DNA of 64,000 bases, taken from the NCBI GenBank assembly GCA_009829735.1, contig CM020618.1, forward strand, positions 42,856,878 to 42,920,877. The letters are read 5' to 3'. This document shows positions 9,859 to 19,998 of the stretch, piece by piece; the first letter of the stretch is position 1, and every line of letters starts with the position of its first letter. The notes beneath the pieces were generated by a model. The model did not search any database. It was given only the letters and a program-made list of their open reading frames with translations, and had not been told where the DNA came from. Origin of the DNA: Pyropia yezoensis. Taxonomy: Eukaryota; Rhodophyta; Bangiophyceae; Bangiales; Bangiaceae. The translations under genes were made by a program, and so were the position numbers.

Positions 9859-10373
9859 CATCTACATGCGCACTCCGAGACATCCGAGTCCACAGTTTTT
9901 TTATCAAAATAAAATGCAGTAATTGCGGGGGCACATTCCATATCATTCATTCAGTCTCGAGGACCTGATGGCGGCTGGTCGGCCTCGGCGAGAATCGAGC
10001 CGCCGCGGGCACACACCCCGGCAGCAGTCGCTCCCGCGACGCACCGTCGGATCACGCGGTGACACCACCACCACTCGCTCGTGTGCATCACGACAGCCGC
10101 GCCGGGTCACCCGCCGAGCGGTGCGTCTCGCCCTCGACTGGCCCATGCACCAAGGGCGGACAGTCGCGCGAGCCGTGCGTTTGCTTTGACGCACGCGTCG
10201 CATCGCTCGTCAGCGCGGCGGACCGTGAGCAGGCGATACCCCTCACCCATTTTTTACTCTCCTCTCTTCTCCAGTGAGCCGCTCCTCAACTCCCCGCTCT
10301 CCCCGCACTCGCTGCCCCCCCCTCCCGCACCTATCCCCTACCCTCCCAAGCCCCGCTTTTCTCACGCAGCCTT

Positions 10374-11562
10374 ATGGGTCGTGACGAGGACTGGGAAGAT
10401 GAGGTGTTTATGGTGAACCTTCACCTTGCCGCTGCGGAGGTGGCGTGCGAGGGCGGGGGACAGATGGCACCCATAGGATCGAGCTATCGGGCCCGGTCAC
10501 GTTTGAGGACGTGAGCAGATTTTACGGTCGTCGCTTTCACCGCGCTGTCCGTATGTCCGAGCAATGCTTTTTGCGGCTCGTGGAGATTGTGCGCCCGTAC
10601 ATGCCAACATGCGGAGTGCCATTGGAATGCCGCGTGTTTATGGCTTTGCGATATTATGCGGGCGCTAGTTACTTGGACGTAAGCGCTGTCACGAGGACCT
10701 CACAAACAACCTTTTTTGACACCGTGTGGGACTTTACAGATGCCATATTGAGCGCGCCGGAGCTGCAAATGGAGATGCCCCTATGGGAGGCTGATTGGCG
10801 GCGGCGTGCTGCAGCGGGCTTCCAGAAGCGCGGAAATAGCCCTTTGAACAACATCATTGGGGCTCTGGACGGTATTGCCATTGCTCAAGAGCAGCCGTCA
10901 ATTGCGGACGTGGCGTGCCTTAAAGACCATTGGTGCCGAAAGGGCTTTTTTGCTTTGAACGTACAAGCCATATGCGACTCCAACTACGAGTTTTTGTGGA
11001 TGAGCTGTCGCACGCCAGGGTCTTCCCACGACTCGGCCGCGCTCGCCTGCAGCGACTTTGGGCAATTCCTGAACAATAGCAGCCTACCTCTCATCCAGAT
11101 GCTCATTGCAGAAGGCCTGTGTATCGCGGCAGACGAAGCCTACGGTGACTGCGAGCTGCTGGCGGTGCCATGGCCCGGGGGCGGGGGGGGAACACATGGC
11201 GCGACTCCTACAACTTTCACCAGTCGTCGGCGCGCATCCACATTGAGCAGGCCTTTGGCCAGCTGGTTTGGCGGTGGGGTATCTTTTGGCGTCCACTGCG
11301 CATGCCCTTTTTGAAGCGCCCCCTTGTCATCAAGACGGCTTTCCTGTTGCACAACCTGTGCCGCCGCCACGACGCTATGCCCCTGTCGGAGCTTGGCGGT
11401 CGCGCTACGGCCAGTCGCACTCTGGTATTGGGCTTGAACGCCACGGGTGGCGAGGACAGCCAGCCCCGTCGCAAGAGGGGCAAAGGATCCGACCTACGGG
11501 ATCGTATGACTGCCAGTGTGGAGAGCAGCGGGAGGCTGCGCCCCCCTGTGTATCGTATGTAG
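10374..11562 (+). pseudogene. Harbinger-2 transposase (DDE_Tnp_4-like), frameshifted copy
   Basis: This is the same gene as 50669-51859, which is open throughout. Here one G is missing from a G run near 10455-10460 and one near 11182-11190. These split it into a 5' stub, a main frame (10445-11314) and a 3' frame (to 11562). The catalytic motifs are as in the other copy: IGALDGIAI, SSHDSAAL, IAADEAYGDCELL, RIHIEQAFGQL. Since this block is probably the same locus assembled twice, the breaks are more likely consensus errors than real decay. AATAAA follows the stop within about 15 bp. Confidence 0.85.
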
Positions 11563-11893
11563 AATGAGCTAAATAAAACTGTTTTTTATATTGCAACTCA
11601 GAGTGAACAGTCGCGCATGGAAGACACACATCCAAGACTCAACCTATTCTCAACATCCCATTACTAAAAACCGCCTCCGCCAAGCACGCAGCGCCAATGC
11701 TGCCGCAAGCTCACCTCAGGCTGCCCTCCCCCACCTAACAGCATCTGCGCAGCTTCGCCGAACACAACTGGCCGAGGAGAACCGCAGTACCATACGCCCA
11801 TGCTCGCGCCTACCCCCCAGCCGCCGCGCTACCCCCCGTCTCTACCCTTCGGGAACGCCTACAAGCGCTGGGCGCAGGCTCTGCCGCTGGGAC

Positions 11894-13617
11894 CTATGCG
11901 CCTCCACGACGCGGCGGAGACCCAAGCCCCCCGCGACAGTGGCCACGCTCACCCACACACATCGCACGTGTGTGAGCCGTAGCCCCTCCCGGCCGGGCCG
12001 TGACCCCATCGCTGCGGGACAACGCCCCCTCTTCCGCGCCCCCCCTCCCTCGCCCGCCCGCACGGCCGCGCCCACCGACTACGTCCGCTTGGCCACGACC
12101 CCGGAGGTTCTCACCTGCAGGTCCCCAATTGCCAGTCTCAGCCGCCCCGAGCACACCCGTCGCCTGGGAAGGCAGAGGGTCGAGCCGACCGGCACGACCC
12201 CCCTCAGCGTCGACCCCCGGAGAGCCGACGTCGTCGTCGGAGCAGGGCGGGCGAACCCTCTTGCTAGACGGCGGCTCGGCGTCACATGCCGCGAGGGCCT
12301 CGATGATGCGGCGCTCCAGGCTCTTGATGCTGAAGGGAGAGCCCTTGGCAGCCTGGGCGGAAGCCAGAGCGTCGGTGAGGTCCTTGACAACAGCGGCATT
12401 GGTGCGCCTGGCCGATGAGCTGGCCATGGATGCAGATGAGGCTGCCATTGCCGTCAGGGCACTCGTCCGCTCGCGCTGGTCCCGCTTGGCCCCGGCGCCG
12501 GCCCTCGACGCCGTGCGGCGGGACTCGGGGTCGTGCCCAGGTGGTGCAGTGACAGCACGTCCACCAAAGTTCCCCGTCTCTGCCCCGGCACCTGCATCCA
12601 GCTCTTTGTTGATCAAGTCTTTCAGCATTTGGCTGTCTTTGTACATCGTATGCATGTAGTTGAGGACAGTATCACCATGAGAGAATTTGTTGAAGACAGT
12701 GGCGTCGTTGTTTCCACTCGCCGTGAAGTTCTTCATGGGCAAGTGCATCTTGGCGTTAATCTGGGCGTACGAAAGCCAATCAGGAAGGCTCACGCCAAGA
12801 AAGGAGAAACAAATGTCAGCAATCAAGTTGTTGGTCCGAAGTTCTCACACAAATGACCTGAAAAAACACACCCCTTCTTGGTCCTCGCGACTTACTCAGC
12901 GAACTTGGACTTGAGCTTGTCCCCATCTCGATTGTGAGGGTGCACATCTGGGTTCATCTCGTAGGTGGCACAGCACTCGGGGATGCTGGCCCCAAAGGTC
13001 TTCAAGCTGTCGTTGAAGATGGGCGCAACCACCGTCGCCCAGACGTCACGCCTGGCTTCCCCTGAGTCCAGCTGCTGTCGCGTGAGGGGCCCTTTGGACG
13101 CCACGACACCCGAGGCCACGTCGGGCTCACACATGACATGAAAGAGCCTGGCAAACTCGTGCTTGGTAAACCTGGGAGCTATAGCAGGCGGCACATTCCC
13201 AGCAGGGGTGCCAACTTCCGCGGCTGGGCCAGCATCCCCCTCGACGACCAGAGATGGCGCACCGTTCGCCGCAGGCACCACGTGGCCAGAAGGGGAGGAA
13301 CCGAGAGGGTTGACGCTGCTCGGACCCTGGTGGACGGTCCTCTGCTTGTGCTCCACCAGGCGCGCCAGCAGGACGCTCTTGTTGCCGTTCGACGACAGTC
13401 CGACCAGCTTACACCGCGGTCCGCATGTCCTTCAGAGTGGTAGGGAGGTCGCTTGAGGTCGGCGGCGGGCGCTCTGCCGTCGGCCGTAGGGGAGGGGGCA
13501 AAGGCACTTCAGTGTTACGACTCGCAGGAGCCTCCCCGGATGCAGGCGGCGCACGAGGAGACAGCGGGGGCATCATGGGGAAATTCAGATGGATGGGAAA
13601 TTGTGGACGGGTTCCAT
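11894..13617 (-). pseudogene. Harbinger-2 SAP+SANT-like companion protein, frameshifted copy
   Basis: This is the same gene as 52191-53912. Differences here: an extra base just after the ATG (13617), which ends that frame early; an extra G near 13565-13570; a small change near 13410; and loss of one base at the splice donor (GAGTAAG instead of GAGGTAAG at about 12895). The intron corresponds to about 12761-12895. The protein and its reading are described under the intact copy. Confidence 0.75.
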
Positions 13618-15844
13618 GGTGAGTAGTAGATGGATGGGCGGTGTGGCAACAGGATGGAGTCTACAAGGAAGGGGTGAGACACACACAGATGGAAAAGCCC
13701 GAGCTCAGCCAGACAGGAGAGGCAAGCAGGTCTTATTCTGTCGAGCAAGCGTTGTTGGAACGGCTCGGAAGCTCCCTCAAGCCGCCCCCTCACCCCCCCC
13801 TCACCCCCCTACACGCTATTGCAGTAGCTCGCACGTCCCTCCCAATGGTCGACTGACATTACACGGCGCCCCTCGTAAGCGCACGCACACGAAGCTCTCC
13901 GTCCTGCCCTCCCCCAGGACCTCCCGCCATTCTGGCGAGAACATGATGTTCTCGCCACTGCGAACCCAACGCAGGCCTGAGGTCCGATGAGCGATGCAAA
14001 TGGGTGCGCCAAAACACGCGGAAGAGGGGAGAAAAGAGGGGAGAGCAATAAAGCACAGCAACGATAAAGAGAAGAGAAAACGGTTCGGAAGATTGCCACA
14101 CAGCAGCAATAGTGCCCCACAGAGAGGGGTAAGAGAAAATGCCCTCGCGCCATCGGCCGCGCCTCCGCTCCCCCCCCCAGTGACCTCCTACATCCTCATG
14201 TCATAGGTGGGTGCCGCACTATTCTCCCGCCACCACCCGCTTGCCTCCCCCCCCTCAGTGAAGTACTGCATCCCCACGTCACGGGCGGGGTCCCCCATTT
14301 TGCCTCCCGCCACCCGCTGCCGGTCTCGCCCCACTCCCTCCCCACTCACCAGACGTACACTGAAAGCCGCCGTCGCCAATGGTGAGGGCTGCTGCACAAC
14401 CTCAAAGCGTCTGGGTGTGGCTGGGGCAGAGGAAAAAACGGGTGCGAATGAACAAGAGTAAAATGAATCGGCCTGTGCACAAGAAGGGGTCAGGCCAAGA
14501 ACAACCCGCGCCATCCGGCGATCACTCCCCCCCCCCCCCCCCCCCCCCGGATGCTTCTCCCGCCCCCCCCCTCTTGCTCACACGTTACTGTTGGTTGCCC
14601 AACGAACTTCGCGCCAGTCTCTGCTTGCATCGCTGCCCGACACTCAACCCACCGTCAAGACATCGACACTTGCCGTCGCGGGCGTGCCAGGCTTAAAACG
14701 GTAGAGCACCTGCATGCACCTGGGGAAGAGCAATAAATGTGATGGAAGCGCCGCAGCCAGCCGGCCACACACCAGCAGAGGTCAGACTGACTATCCTCGT
14801 ACCATGAGCAGATTCCACCCCCTCCGCCCGCCGTGCAATCAGCCGCCCCCCCCCCCTGCATTGGCGTGAATCCACTTCATTGCCCGCATGTCTCGGACAC
14901 GTACCCCACTCTCCTCCCGCCACCTCGGGCCAAAACAATAGAGCAGGCTGGGGCTGAGAAAAAATAGGCGGGAGTCAACTAAAGCAGACAAAACACGGCC
15001 ATTCAAAATGGGGTCAGACTTCGCGCACTTGAGGCATCGGCCGAGACCCCTCCCTCCCCCCCCCCCCCCCCCCGCTGGTGGCACCCCCCCCTTCCCCACA
15101 CGCCATGGACGGGCACCTCCCCCTCCTCCCGCCACCTGCAGCCTGCCTCGCACACCCCCCACACCCACCGCACGAACAGCCCCTGTCGTTGGTTGATGGA
15201 AAGCTTGAAACGGGTGAGCACCTGCATGCAGCAAAGGCAGAGGGAAAAATGGGCGGGAATCAAACGGTGCAGGCCCAAAACGGCAACACATGGAGAGGCC
15301 AGACCTCGTGCCATCCGTGGCATTGGCCGATGCCCCCTGTCCGCCCCCCCCCCCATGGCACAGACCCCCTCCACATAATCCATGTCCGACGGGCGGGTGC
15401 CCCCCCCTCCTCCCGCCACCCCCCACATGCCCCCCCCCCCCCCGCCACCCGCCCGTCGCACGTCCAACGACAGCAGCCGTCGTCTGGCGAAGAGGCGCTT
15501 GCAAAACAGGAAAAGCTGGGTGCTGGGGTCGTGTGAAACGGTGGCGGGAAGCAGACAGCACTGCTGCAACAGAGGCACAAAAAAAAGGTCAGAACAGAGC
15601 GGCTGCCACCACCCACCCACCACCCGCGCCCCCCCCCCCCGCCGGCGGCGCCCCCGCCCCCCCCCCCCCCCTCCGCACGCCACCCCCTGCCGTACCAGTA
15701 GACACTGGCCGGCTGCCACCTCGCGCAGTAGCCTCGTGGTCGTCGGACGCAAGGATCGTGGCGGGAGTTTCAAGGACAGCTCAAAGCAGCATAGCTGCAG
15801 CGTCGTGCTGCGCCCGGTCCCCGGGTCTCCGGGGTCACGTCGGG
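13618..15844. other. Non-coding, C-tract-rich interval up to the assembly gap
   Basis: No gene supported. It contains a perfect palindrome with 12-nt arms TGGCGAGAACAT / ATGTTCTCGCCA around one G at about 13936-13960. Beyond that it is a degenerate tandem repeat (listed separately). Long Gly/Pro-rich ORFs are products of C runs. Confidence 0.6.
13985..15700. repeat. Degenerate long-period tandem repeat (about 240-390 bp units)
   Basis: At least five or six diverged units recur. Each has in order a purine-rich block (GGCAGAGGGAAAAA, GAGAAAAAATAGGCGGGA, GGCAGAGGAAAAAACGGG), a GGGGTCAG/GGTCAGAC block, a long poly-C run, then CTCCCGCCACC. Several units also carry GAGCACCTGCATGCA. Unit starts fall near 13990, 14390, 14695, 14935, 15210 and 15490. 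The equivalent is at about 54280-56000. Confidence 0.6.
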
Positions 15845-16344
15845 NNNNNNNNNNNNNNNNNNNNNNNNNNNNNNNNNNNNNNNNNNNNNNNNNNNNNNNN
15901 NNNNNNNNNNNNNNNNNNNNNNNNNNNNNNNNNNNNNNNNNNNNNNNNNNNNNNNNNNNNNNNNNNNNNNNNNNNNNNNNNNNNNNNNNNNNNNNNNNNN
16001 NNNNNNNNNNNNNNNNNNNNNNNNNNNNNNNNNNNNNNNNNNNNNNNNNNNNNNNNNNNNNNNNNNNNNNNNNNNNNNNNNNNNNNNNNNNNNNNNNNNN
16101 NNNNNNNNNNNNNNNNNNNNNNNNNNNNNNNNNNNNNNNNNNNNNNNNNNNNNNNNNNNNNNNNNNNNNNNNNNNNNNNNNNNNNNNNNNNNNNNNNNNN
16201 NNNNNNNNNNNNNNNNNNNNNNNNNNNNNNNNNNNNNNNNNNNNNNNNNNNNNNNNNNNNNNNNNNNNNNNNNNNNNNNNNNNNNNNNNNNNNNNNNNNN
16301 NNNNNNNNNNNNNNNNNNNNNNNNNNNNNNNNNNNNNNNNNNNN
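15845..16344. other. Assembly gap, 500 N
   Basis: Exactly 500 N, a conventional scaffolding gap of unknown true size. It separates contig 1 from the retroelement contig and truncates the family B retrotransposon. Confidence 0.99.
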
Positions 16345-17368
16345 CATCCACGATAGCTTGGCCAACCAAGCTAGGTGGATGCGTTCGGCGGGTCGGCCCT
16401 TCGGTGTATCATACGAGTGCACCTGCCGGGTGGCAGCGTCAGGTTACCGACGCCTAGTGGCATGACCCACTCCAGCGGAGCAATGTTTGTTGCTCCGATG
16501 TGGCCTGGCATTGTATGCCAGGGTGAGTACGGACAGAAGCCTGTCCCAAGTGTTCGTGTGCTCGGCCACGTAGCACTGTAGCATCTTTACGATGGTGCGG
16601 TTGAACCGCTCCACCTGCCCGTTGGACTGCGGGTGTAGTCGGATGCCCGACGTGGTTCGATACCGAACATGCCCAGGACCTTAGTGCAGAATGCCGACGT
16701 AAGGTTTGCTCCGTTATCGGAAGGAGTTGCTTCATGACTCCGTATGCACTGATCCAGTGGTCAACCACTGCGTTCATGATCGTGTATGCCGTATCATTCG
16801 GGATGGCTGCCGCTCTTGACAGCTTAGTGAAGCGGTCAGACATGACCAGGATGTACCTGTTCCCTTCTTCCGTTATCGGAAGTGGCCCGAGTATGTCGAT
16901 AGCGACTTGCTCGTTGGGCCCATCAGGTGGGAATAGCTTCATGGCAGACGCCCGCCTATGTAGACTCATGCGGTTACGTGCACAGGGGTGGCATCCCCTT
17001 ACGTGGTCGACCACGTCGACGGCCATTGCTGGCCAGTAGAAGAACCTTCGCATTGCTGCGAACATACGTGAACCCCCCGGGTGTCCGGCTGTAGGGTTCT
17101 CGGTTCTCGTTCCATGACGGCTTGCCGTAAGGACACGGGAACCACGACTTGATGTCGTCCATCGGCGGGTGCCCGCCGGTATATGAGTCCGTCTTCGTTC
17201 TCGGAGAAGATGCCGGCCGTACCGGCCAGGAGGTTAGCACGATGACGTCTACAGTCATCGTCGTTGGCCTGTGCTCGCGGAAGTCCGCGAGGGTCAATGG
17301 GCACGCAAGGTGTGCCATGGTATGGTCAGCCATACCCTGGGTAGCATTACCCACCATGCACACCGTAC
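16345..17368 (-). pseudogene. Family B integrase region, multiply frameshifted and truncated by the gap
   Basis: Continues pol after the RNase H frame ends at 17294. The zinc-binding and core segments are spread over several frames: a segment CHPCARNR with DILGPLPITEEGNRYILVMSDRFTKL (16454-17065), then a shift before DNGANL (near 16720), then HPQSNGQVERFNR in another frame near 16600-16650. The first Asp of the D,D-35-E core (DILGPLP) and the second (DNGA) are both visible but in different frames. There is no intact integrase. Confidence 0.8.
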
Positions 17369-19990
17369 TACCGGGATGTCCTCGTCCACCGGGCGGGTAT
17401 CCCCGCTCGGGGTGTCGAGTCGAGACAACGCGTCTCCGAGGTGGTGGGTTGACCCAGCCTTATACACCGTGCGGTAGTCGTGCTCGGCCATCTTCAGCCT
17501 CCATCGGGCTAGCCTCCCATGGCTATCGGAATCCTTGTCACCAAGGTTGAGGAGCCATCGTAGGGGTTCGTGGTCGGACCTCACGATGAACCTGGAGCCC
17601 TCCAGGTATGGACGGAGCAGTTGCACTGCCCATATAACTCCGAGGCATTCACGCTCGGTGGCACTATAGTTCCGCTCAGCCGGGTTGAGTGTCCGGCTGA
17701 AGTACCCTACCGGACGTAGGTCCGGGATAACGTTGTCGGTACCTATCAACGTCTCTCCCTGTAACAGGGTGCATCCCACTTGTGTATCACACGCATCGAC
17801 ATCGATGACGAAGGTACCCCGTCTATGCGGTAACGCAAGGACGGGTGGGGCTAGTAGGGCTCGCTTCAGCGACTCGAATGCCTCCTCTTCGCTAGGCGAA
17901 GGGGGTTGGAGTACCTTGGGTAAGGTACTGCTCGTAAGAACCGTTAACGGTTTAGCTATCCGAGCGAAGTCCTTGACGAACCGTCGGTATACATTGCACA
18001 TTCCCAGGAAGCTCTTGAGCTGCGTCTGGGTGTTAGGGAACCGGGCATCCCGGAGTGCCCGGGTATTGGCTTCGAGTACCCCTAGTTTACCAGGGGTTAT
18101 CTGGTGGCCCAGATATTCGACCGTCTGTTGGAAGAAGGCGCACTTCTTCAGACGCAGGGTTACCCCGGCGTTCCTCAAGAGGGTGAGTACCTCGTCAACA
18201 TGTTGTACATGGTCATCCATGTTACGCGAGAAGACGATGACGTCATCGAGGTACACTAGGCAGTTACGCCACTTCACCCCCGACAGTATGATGTCGATAG
18301 CCCGCTGGAATGTAGCGGGGGCGTTGGACAATCCGAAGGGCATCCTTAGGAACTCGTACACTCCACTGTGACAGACGAATGCCGTCTTGGGGATATCCTC
18401 GTCCGCCACCGGGATCTGCCAGTATCCGGCATTGCAGTCGATGGTGGTAAACACCGTAGCCTCCCCCAGGGAGTCGATGCATTCATCCATCCTTGGTAAA
18501 GGGTATGAGTCCTTCTTGGTAACCAAGTTGAGGCGTCGATAATCGATGCAAAACCGAGGGGTTTGATCCTTCTTCGGCACAATAACGACTGGGGCACCCC
18601 ATTCCGACATCGAAGGTCGGATCACCTTAGCTTCACTCATCCTCTTCACTTCTCCATCAACGATCTCTCGTTGCATAGGTCCCGCTCGGTGCGGTTGTGA
18701 GCGGGCGGGTCGTGCGCCTGGTACCAGGTCTATACGATGTTGGGTTGCCCCAATGGTACCCAAGGCCCCGCCTGTCCACATAACGTCATGCTTTCTTAGC
18801 ATCCGTCGTACCCCTTCGGCTACCGAAGTGTGAAGGTGGTCGAGGTCAGCCTCGGCCAGTGCCTTCAAGGCTTCTTGGTCCTTTGGCGGCAGGTCCGCCG
18901 GAGCCGCCGATGGGTTAGGCTTCCCGTCATCGGGTTGCTGTCGCTCGGTGGTCTCGGCGACCGCCAGTACTTCAAGTGGTTCCACTTGACCTTCCTTATC
19001 AGGGGTAAGGATATCTCCTTCGTAGAGTTCGGCAATCCCGAGGATAGTTCCCTTCGGGAGGGTGACTGCCTTACGGCGATAGTTCGCCATCACTAGGAGG
19101 GACGACCCTCCTGCTGGGAGGTCTATGAGACCGTTGGCCATGGTCAACCCATGGCGCTTGTACGTCCGTAGGTTGGACTGGACTCTGCAGATGCCTGCGA
19201 GGTCGCAGTTAACCGGGAGGACTGTCTCTGACAACGGCTCAAAGCGAGTTCGCTTGGCCAATCGAAGTGTCTTCGGCTCGACGCTTGCGTACACCTCAGC
19301 CACGTTAACGTGGCTTCCTTGTAGCGTCAGATCCCTGACGATAGCCGTGTGTCCTCGCTTCGTCCCGTCGGCTTCTTGAAGCTCGACGGTCCTCCGGCCT
19401 GGCCGGATTGCATCAACGTGAACGTTGATGAAGGTGCACCCCAGTATGCAGGGCACCGATAGCGTTTCACATACCAGGAAGTCAACTTCCGTGGTGAGAT
19501 CCCCGATGGTAACCCGCAGCGACATCGCTGCGGTCGTACGAATGAGTCGACCATTCGCGTCCTTGATGGTGGGTCCCCGAGTCACTCTGACTCGTGGAAG
19601 CCACTTGTCCGGGAGGGTATCCTTCCGGATAAGGTTGGGTCCAGCCCCTGTATCCAGTACAGGGTAGTACGATCGTGTCGACTGGGGGTCAACCCCCAGT
19701 GTGGCTGATACCTTGAAGTTCTCTAAGGTAAACAACACATGTCCTACACCGATATCCGGTGTAGCTCGGGCATCCTGAAAAGGGCCCTTGTCTGGTTCGA
19801 CGTGACGGGGCTTCCCGTCCTCTCCTCCAAACCTTGGAGGTTGGTCATCAATCCCCTGACGCCGTGTCGTCGGGGCCGGAAGGTGTACCGGGGGGTTGAT
19901 GCGGCGTCGGCTCAACCGCGCTCTCCGTGGGGCTTTCCCCGCGGTACTCCGGGGTGGCTTGCTTGGGTAACCCCAGCGCCCCCCGGTCAT
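17294..19990 (-). CDS. Family B Pol: aspartic protease, reverse transcriptase, RNase H
   Basis: The open frame codes for 898 residues and is in the -1 frame relative to gag. Protease active site DTGA at residues 113-116. RT about 435-615 with CIDYRRLN, PFGLSNAPATFQRA and YLDD (580-583). RNase H about 728-845 with FVIDVDACDTQVG, the ERECLG helix and IVRSDHEPL. The start is not a real initiation site: the frame is already open upstream through the GGGAAAC heptamer at the gag end, so translation most likely enters by frameshifting. The end at 17294 is a frameshift before the integrase zinc finger. Less GC-rich than flanking host DNA. Confidence 0.93.
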   Translation of the reverse strand: MTGGRWGYPSKPPRSTAGKAPRRARLSRRRINPPVHLPAPTTRRQGIDDQPPRFGGEDGKPRHVEPDKGPFQDARATPDIGVGHVLFTLENFKVSATLGVDPQSTRSYYPVLDTGAGPNLIRKDTLPDKWLPRVRVTRGPTIKDANGRLIRTTAAMSLRVTIGDLTTEVDFLVCETLSVPCILGCTFINVHVDAIRPGRRTVELQEADGTKRGHTAIVRDLTLQGSHVNVAEVYASVEPKTLRLAKRTRFEPLSETVLPVNCDLAGICRVQSNLRTYKRHGLTMANGLIDLPAGGSSLLVMANYRRKAVTLPKGTILGIAELYEGDILTPDKEGQVEPLEVLAVAETTERQQPDDGKPNPSAAPADLPPKDQEALKALAEADLDHLHTSVAEGVRRMLRKHDVMWTGGALGTIGATQHRIDLVPGARPARSQPHRAGPMQREIVDGEVKRMSEAKVIRPSMSEWGAPVVIVPKKDQTPRFCIDYRRLNLVTKKDSYPLPRMDECIDSLGEATVFTTIDCNAGYWQIPVADEDIPKTAFVCHSGVYEFLRMPFGLSNAPATFQRAIDIILSGVKWRNCLVYLDDVIVFSRNMDDHVQHVDEVLTLLRNAGVTLRLKKCAFFQQTVEYLGHQITPGKLGVLEANTRALRDARFPNTQTQLKSFLGMCNVYRRFVKDFARIAKPLTVLTSSTLPKVLQPPSPSEEEAFESLKRALLAPPVLALPHRRGTFVIDVDACDTQVGCTLLQGETLIGTDNVIPDLRPVGYFSRTLNPAERNYSATERECLGVIWAVQLLRPYLEGSRFIVRSDHEPLRWLLNLGDKDSDSHGRLARWRLKMAEHDYRTVYKAGSTHHLGDALSRLDTPSGDTRPVDEDIPVVRCAWWVMLPRVWLTIPWHTLRAH

Positions 19991-19998
19991 CCTTCCTC

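Larger units (their letters stand above)
8662..10373. other. Non-coding interval upstream of the Harbinger-2 transposase
   Basis: No gene recognised. Short ORFs overlap in several frames with no domain. From about 9480 the composition becomes AT-richer and palindromic (see hairpins), with a direct repeat TAATATATG near 9730-9749 and AATAAA near 9910. From about 10250 to 10373 it is CT-rich, likely the promoter/leader of the transposase. Confidence 0.5.
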
